From positions 113,160,146 to 113,224,145 of the forward strand of contig CM065296.1 in assembly GCA_032871835.1 (NCBI GenBank): a DNA stretch of 64,000 bases, written 5' to 3'. Of the stretch, positions 57,588 to 64,000 are shown in pieces (position 1 is the first letter of the stretch; the number at the start of each line of letters is the position of its first letter). The position numbers and the translations under genes are program-made. A model generated the notes under the pieces. That model worked only from the letters and a program-made list of their open reading frames with translations. It was not told the DNA's origin and made no database searches. The stretch comes from Dipteronia dyeriana. Lineage: Eukaryota > Streptophyta > Magnoliopsida > Sapindales > Sapindaceae.

Positions 57588-60500
57588 GAACACTTTATCA
57601 TCTTTCTAAGAAAAAGGTAAAATAAGGACTACTTGAGTTGAGAAGCAGCAACAATTGAGGGAAAAAAGGTTGGATGATTTTGGACTATTATGTCTATTGT
57701 TGGAGATGAATCTGACTTCAATTTTGTATTCAATGCGAATGGTCTGGAGCAACATTTATCTTACTTATTGTGACAGGTGTTACCTTATTTGTGATTGAAA
57801 TGTTATGTAGTAATTTTACTACATAACATTTGAAGGTGGTGTTTTATCGAGAGGTTTGATATGGTCCGGAAGCAGTCCATCGATAAGGATTATTAAAAGG
57901 TTGTTTTTATATTTTGTGGGTTGTTCAATGTTAAACTGGGGTTATTCTTATGGTCTTGTATGATTTGCCGAACGCCATGCCACGTGATGCGATATTGGCC
58001 GTCAATTTTGTTGTTTAAATACTGTTTTGATTTTGATTTATAAATTAGAGCTCAATATGATAACATCTATAATTTTTAGGGTTCATATTTCAAATTTCAT
58101 TTTATTTTACCTAATTATTAGTCTAGACTCCAGATAATTAGGTAGAATATGTTGAGTAGTAGTCAGAATTCAGAAAGTTGTGTTTGCTATAAGATTAATG
58201 CCCTCAACGTATCACAAGCCTGTGCCTTTCTTTCTCGAACTGATAAATGATAAATCTGCGTGTGAAACGTGAGATTCCAAATTGATAGCAATACTATTAC
58301 TTTTTTTTGTTTTGTTTTTTGTTTTTAAATGAACAAATCTAACAGCCAATAATGGCAGAACTGGTGTTGAACGTAACAGTGGTTTGATGATGCGGTGCCA
58401 ATCAATAACTATAACCATCCGATATGTTACAAGAGTGCTTATTCTTTTTGTCTTGCGTGATTAATGTCGATATTTGTAATTTTTCAAGCATAGAAAACAG
58501 ACTTAATGTGCCATATTATTTGCAAATGAATCCTAAGCCTGGTGGAAGGCTTTTCAATGGCATTACTTGGAAAATAAACTTGCAAAGGGACATAATTTGC
58601 ATCATCTACAAAAGCACGGTTTGTTATAGGAGAAATCTCGACCTTAACGGTCTATCTACATCATTAATCTAAAATTAGATAAAATTCGTACGTCCATTCA
58701 ATCAAAGTATGTCATCCAATAAAAAGACTATTAAATTAAACAGGATTGGCTACTACTAGCCCACTGCATGGAGCACTTTTTCTTTCTTGAACTAGATCTC
58801 TTTGAAGTTTGATGGCAATTTCATCTGGACCCCAACCACATGAGTCGGGTATGATTTGTATCATTTGGGTTGCTAGTTGGGTTCAGATGTAAAATATAAA
58901 TCCAGAGTAAAAATATTTTTAAAAACATAAATTTAGAACTAACAAATAAAAATTCTAAACATGGGTGTTTGAATTTCATCAAAACCTGTAGATAGAAACC
59001 CAAACCAGCGAAATTATTCCCAAACCAACCTGTTTCCATCCCTTACTCGTTCTCTGATCTCTATATCACATATAAGTGTTAAGCTCGATTGCTTGAAACA
59101 TCCCTAAAACCCCAAAACCATTCTTAGAATTTAGAAATCAAATGAAACATCTCACCCACTAGTCACTACTAACAATTACATGGGCTTGAATAGTGGGCTT
59201 CGTTTGTATGCTCAGTTTGGGTAATGATCGAAGCTTGATGGCGTGACGTGCTTGCACAACCACGGCCCAAATGTTTAGACTGTGGGCCTACCCGGTAACA
59301 AAGCCCAATCAAATTTCATTCCCCAGCCATCGATCTATTTTTCTTTTTTGGATAATTTAAGATAAGAAAATGTTAATACGAATATTTGGACACATGTTAA
59401 TATAATAAACTATAATTAATATCGTGTCGAACGAAACTATTACTTCTCAATGTTATTCTATTAGCCACATGTGTTCAAGTAAGTAATGAAATTAATGAAC
59501 ATGAGGAAAAATCAATTTATTTACAACAATTTATTAAAGTTTTGTCATTTTATCAATGAGGATGGTGTGGTATGGTAGCCCATTTTAATTTGGTTTGAAA
59601 TTTTAGTTAGAGTGGTTGACTAAGGTTAAACAAATTGTAAATATCATAACATTTTCGGCGTTTTTTCCATTTGCCTGGACTTGTTAGGTGCAAGACTTCT
59701 TTTGCAAAAATAGTTAAATACCCTAAAATGGCATGGTAACAAACCTACACAAATTGCACTATCTACAAAAAAAAAAAAAAAAATGCTTGGCACTTGGCAT
59801 CAGTTTAGCTTTGTTGACAAGTTATTTCTATATAAAATCATTTAAATGTTGTCCGCGGGCACTATAGCGTATGTAGACGCATCTGCCTTTCATGTCTAGT
59901 TGTCTACTCAGGAAGAAAGCAAAACCAAGTTAACAAGCAACATAAAAATATTAAATATTGCAAAATCGATTAGTCAACAAAAGAAGAAAGAAAGAAAAAG
60001 AAGAAAACATGTGTTGTTCGCAAACAATTGCCATCGTCTTTCTTTTCATGCTCTGGGTAGGTGCGTATTTTTGTTGATTGTTTTTATTTTTAATTACACT
60101 GCCACTAAGAAACGAAAAAAAAAAAATATTAAAGCAAATCCAGTTGTCCTCATATTGACTGTTTTTGTTTTTTTTTTTTTTTTGCAAGGCTGGAAACAGT
60201 TTTATTTGTGAATAGATTACCACCAAATATTAGGGGATTGTGGGTTGACAGTTTTGTAAAGTCAATACATTATTGCCGAAATTAGCCATGATTGTTGGAA
60301 ATAATATATCACATTAGTGGTCATGGTCCACGGATATGAATTAGAGGATAGACAAATGAAAGAAGAAGAAAAAAAAAATCTAAGTCTTGATATATATTTT
60401 CTTTAATTCATGTGACCGTTACTGTATTTAACGCGTTGATGTTTGAAAATTTAAATCAATATATCATTTAATTTTCTATTTAAAAATTCAAATAAATAGA

Positions 60501-62330
60501 AATCTTTGACAGCTACTTGTTAAAGTATAAAATTAAATCATTATTTTCAAATCGGTTTATATTCGTAATAAGATAAGGTTGATACAGTGATGTATCTTTC
60601 ACACATATATCATAAGATTATGGATTCGAGTTATTTTATATTTATTTATTCTACCTTCATTTAGATTCCTTGAAGATTGTGACACATCCACACGCAATTA
60701 CTGAATCACGGGACATAATGAAGAAGACTTAGCGGTTCAAAATTGAAATAAAGCTTAAAGCAACAAAATAGTAGGTCTTCAAGTATATGACATAATTCTT
60801 TTATATATTATTATATATACCGTATATGGTTTATGTGATGCATAATTTTTTTTTTAAAGTCCGGTTTCCGCTTCGTAACATTCTGCTACTTCCCATAAAA
60901 AAAACTCAAATTTATATAATAGTATAATACTTAAAAAAAAAAATCGTATTGATTTTTCAAACATCAGTCTCTTTCTGAGTAAGCTTTTCCAACTTGTTCT
61001 AGAGTCTCCCCCAAATATTCATTTCAGTCGACTTCATGTTTCTTCTTCAAATTCACTATGATTTACTTGCCTTATAAGTTATAACTGTTGTTCAATTATT
61101 AATTTATTATCATTTGAAAATAGCTGTAAGGGCTTTGCTTTGTTTACGAAGAAAGTCTTGACATTAGATTAAAATTTACACTATATAGCGGTTCGGGTTT
61201 AGTTTGTAAAAAAGATTGTGGTTTTGACTAAAAAGAGGAAAATGTTGATTAAGTCGAGACAAAAAAAATAATCAAAAGAATGAAAACGCTGGTAATGATT
61301 ATGGTGAGCATCTTTTTTGCCGTTTGAAGTCTTTTAGTGCTTTGTTATATATGTTAGAGAATATATAGATTTTTGAGGTTTCACGTCATCCTAATTTGCA
61401 ATTTTGACTTTTATCTTTAACAGTATGATTGCATTTTCTCTCTTTTCTTGTCCAGATTCAGATTAAAACAATAGTTTTGATTTAGTTATTATTATATGGG
61501 ATTTGTAATTTTTTTTTTTAATTCTTAAAATGAATTGTAAATTAGATATAACAAAATTATTATTCTTTTATTTAAATAATCTATCTTATAATAAAGTACT
61601 TCAAATTCTTGATTCTAACAAGGAAGAGTTTTTTATTTATAGCTATTAATTGTTTTGTAATTAGTTTATCTGTTGAAATCTGTTGTAGTTAAATTTGGGA
61701 ATTAATATGAGATGCATATAATTTTTTCTTTTTAAAATTGTTTTGATTAAAGTGAAAATTGATATTATTGGTAGATTGATATATAATTTTTTTTTCTTTC
61801 AAATATTACAATAATCAACGATCTTATAGAGGACGGAAGAGATTATGAAAGATTTATATACGTAATCGGATCAATTTTATCTTATCGGAGGTAACAAATC
61901 TCATCTTATTGGATGTAGATTGATATTGGTTTAGTGTAAAAGATTAGATTCAACAAGTAATAACCAAAAAAAGAAACAGTTTTGACTAGAAATGAAAAAA
62001 TTGAAATTTGAATTAAGTTTTGTTTACTTTTTTTTACAACAAAAACATCTTTTCAACGTCTACTTGTTTGTGGGCAACTTTTTCAACGTCCAATTGGAAG
62101 CATAATCAATCCATATAGATAGGTCTATGCAGGGTGTGACTAGCATTGCCAAATTCAAAATATTAAATATGATACAATGATGATATCAAAAAGTGATATC
62201 AACGGCAAAGAACAGATCTTAGATCAATCTGACGGTGGTGATGGGCCGTAGTCCCTTAGATATATATATAAAAAAACTGGTTGAGGTTGTGGATGAAGAA
62301 AGAATCCCATGTGACTTGTGGGGTGAGAGT
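57588..62330. other. Long AT-rich intergenic region
   Basis: No supportable gene, tRNA or element boundary was found in about 4.7 kb. Open frames such as 58212-58418, 58424-58672, 59900-60211 and 62235-62465 lack family features, codon bias or flanking splice signals. Poly-A/T runs occur at 59766-59783 and around 60165-60183. Confidence 0.55.
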
Positions 62331-62760
62331 TTGACGCAGCTTCCGGTGTCCGGTAAAAGAAGAACTCTCGGGTCCCACAAACAAAACCAAACCTCACCTC
62401 TTCACTCAATGACTTTTGCATTAAAAGCAGTTAAAGGTCAACTCTACCTCACTGTCTCCAACTAATTTTTTTTTTTCTCTCTCCATCTCTCTCCTCCGAT
62501 TTTACCGAGTCATCGATCTAACGGGTCATCACAACCTTTTGACCTTATCACACTGAATTTACACGGTCTCCCAACCGGTTCATTCCGTTAAAGGGACCCA
62601 CAATCGAAGAGAGTGGTCAACATCCTGACAAAATTCGCCACGTGGGAAGACATAACTGGAAGATTGGTTTTGACGGCAAAGCAAAGATGAAAGATGTATA
62701 CAAAGCGACAGGTCAGTCATTCGATGCTTTGTATTACTACAGAGGGCATCGGTTTGACTC
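62331..62760 (+). promoter_or_regulatory. W-box-rich promoter region of the WRKY gene
   Basis: TTGACC/GGTCAA cores lie at 62436-62441 (minus), 62539-62544 (plus) and 62615-62620 (minus). TTGAC cores with other 3' bases lie at 62331, 62670 and 62754. W-boxes are the binding sites of WRKY proteins, and many WRKY genes are controlled by themselves or relatives through them. Regulation here is inference from the motifs. Confidence 0.5.
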
Positions 62761-62987
62761 GAATCCCTTCCTTTTATTATTATCGTCTTTAATAACAACT
62801 ATTTCTTTCTCTCTTTTTTTTTTCCTTCTTTTTATATTCTTTTGCTTTATTTTTCATCATCGTAAATCATTATCATCATTTTTTTTTTCATTTTAAGCTC
62901 TCCGAGTCTCTGGTCTCTGCACTATAACTGTCACAAGAGTTGAAAACCCTTTTGTTATTATTGCGCTATTGCATGGTGTTAAAAGAG

Positions 62988-64000
62988 ATGGCCGTGGAGC
63001 TGATGATGGGTTATGGTTGCGGCGGCGATAGTTTCCCGACATCGGCGAAGATGGAAGAAAATGCCGTAATAGAAGCTGCGTCGGCGGGTATGCAGAGCAT
63101 TGGTGAGTTTATTAGATTGTTGTCTCGTAGTCAAGTCTCTGATCAACAACAACAACAACAAAGATACCAAGAAGCCTCATCATCTTCAAATCTCGAACCG
63201 GAGAAAGAAATCAAAGTTGCTGCTGATGTTGCTGTCAACAATTTCAAGAAAGTTATTTCTCTACTGGGTCGTCCTAGAACTGGTCATGCAAGATTCAGAC
63301 GAGCTCCTGTCAATCCAACTCCTGTTGTCTCTATGAAACAAGAAAAAAATGTTCATGAAGCTGGTCCTTCTAATCAATCTACAAATACCAATCACCAATC
63401 CAACAACAGCGAACAAGTCTCTGCTTTTAAGGTTTATTGTCCGACCCCTGTTCACCGTTTGCCTCCTCTGCCTCACAATCACTATCACCAGGTTCACAAG
63501 ACTCCTCCTTCTATGGCGGTTAACAAGAATGTTGGTTTTATAGAGAGTAACGATGCTCAAGCAACTATCAATTTTTCAGCTTCTCCACAGATTTCTGCTG
63601 CAACTTCTTTTATATCATCATTAACAGGGGATACAGATAGCATACAACCTTCTCTCTCATCTGGGTTTCAATTTACTACACCATCTCATGTCTCCTCTGT
63701 TGGGAAACCACCTCTGTCTTCGAATTTGCAAAAGAGGAAGTGCAATTCCATGGACGATGCTTCTCTTAACAAGTGCGGTTCATCTTCCGGCCGATGCCAT
63801 TGCTCCAAGAAAAGGTCAGTTTAGTCGATCGTTAATCGTTTTAATTCTTCCATAATTTAATTGCCATGCTTATCAATCGATTGATTGATTGATTGATTGA
63901 TTGATTAAACAGGAAGTCGAGGGTCAAGAGAGTTATTAGAGTTCCTGCAATTAGCTCAAAGTTGGCTGATATTCCACCGGATGATTTTTCCTGGAGAAAA
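62988..64000 (+). CDS. Group IId WRKY transcription factor, 5' part
   Basis: Exon 1 62988-63814 and exon 2 from 63913, running off the window; intron GTCAGT...AAACAG. The start chosen is [10 protein letters not shown] at 62988; an upstream in-frame ATG at 62973 would add five residues. Visible features: the calmodulin-binding segment [16 protein letters not shown] (residues 80-95) running into the HARF motif [11 protein letters not shown] (97-107), Gln and Ser-rich stretches, then [19 protein letters not shown] and [11 protein letters not shown], the zinc-cluster basic region and the beginning of the WRKY domain. The WRKYGQK heptad itself lies beyond the end. This set defines group IId (relatives of AtWRKY7, 11, 15, 17, 21, 39 and 74), calcium-linked nuclear regulators of defence and development. 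Confidence 0.95.
63877..63906. repeat. (GATT)n tetranucleotide repeat in the WRKY intron
   Basis: About seven GATT units run up to six bases before the AG acceptor at 63911-63912, occupying the normal pyrimidine-rich and branch-point region. Confidence 0.85.

Noticed and set aside
57350..57601. Minus-strand open frame in the right LTR of the Tat-type element
   Set aside because: It lies antisense within LTR sequence and is not preserved in the left LTR.
59900..60226. Opposed open frames of about 100 codons
   Set aside because: Low complexity, Lys/Phe-rich, from poly-A/T tracts; no splice or family evidence.

Overview
The window is nuclear DNA from a flowering plant, most likely a eudicot. 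Genes have short AT-rich introns with GT-AG ends, and the encoded families (group IId WRKY factor, RD21-type protease with a granulin domain, SRC2-like C2 protein, LHW-like N-terminal protein) are plant families. The intergenic DNA is very AT-rich and carries many (AT)n tracts. Species was not determined. No prokaryotic, organellar, rRNA or CRISPR feature was seen, and no convincing tRNA gene.

Four host genes are supported. (1) A six-exon SRC2-like C2-domain/proline-rich protein on the minus strand (5689-7023). (2) A seven-exon gene on the plus strand (13989-15744) for a protein resembling the bHLH-MYC_N half of LONESOME HIGHWAY-type regulators. (3) A five-exon RD21-like papain protease with a granulin domain on the minus strand (23809-26477). 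(4) The first one and a half exons of a group IId WRKY transcription factor on the plus strand, cut by the window end (62988-64000). In the first three, the exon lengths add up to an open frame ending in a stop codon.

The rest is mostly transposable elements. A degenerate Ty1/copia element lies at 16617-21951 (minus), with both LTRs, PBS and PPT. A Ty3/gypsy element with the features of the Tat lineage fills 45611-57587 (plus): gag, protease, RT, two RNase H domains, integrase, a 3' array of dimeric tandem repeats, and then a three-exon gene on the opposite strand. A second, pol-less gypsy element (30460-36494, minus) has the same unusual primer-binding site and the same LTR terminus. It carries gag and a 50-bp tandem array, and it interrupts a Mutator-like hairpin element. 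A hAT-like element is nested in its right LTR. DNA transposons with recognisable target-site duplications occur at 7621-8509, 11999-12542, 27007-28439, 29283-29863, 35550-36403, 37850-38472 and 38748-39711. A mosaic of several tandem arrays lies at about 940-3860. Likely SINE and LINE remnants are also present.

The host genes do not form a functional cluster; they are separate genes among repeats. The most unusual content is the antisense spliced gene and the tandem repeats in the 3' part of the Tat-like element, and the related pol-less element that could have depended on such a relative for its replication. Both gypsy elements and the copia element contain nonsense mutations or frameshifts and look inactive. 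Functional assignments come from reading the sequence and from knowledge of the families; no database search was run.
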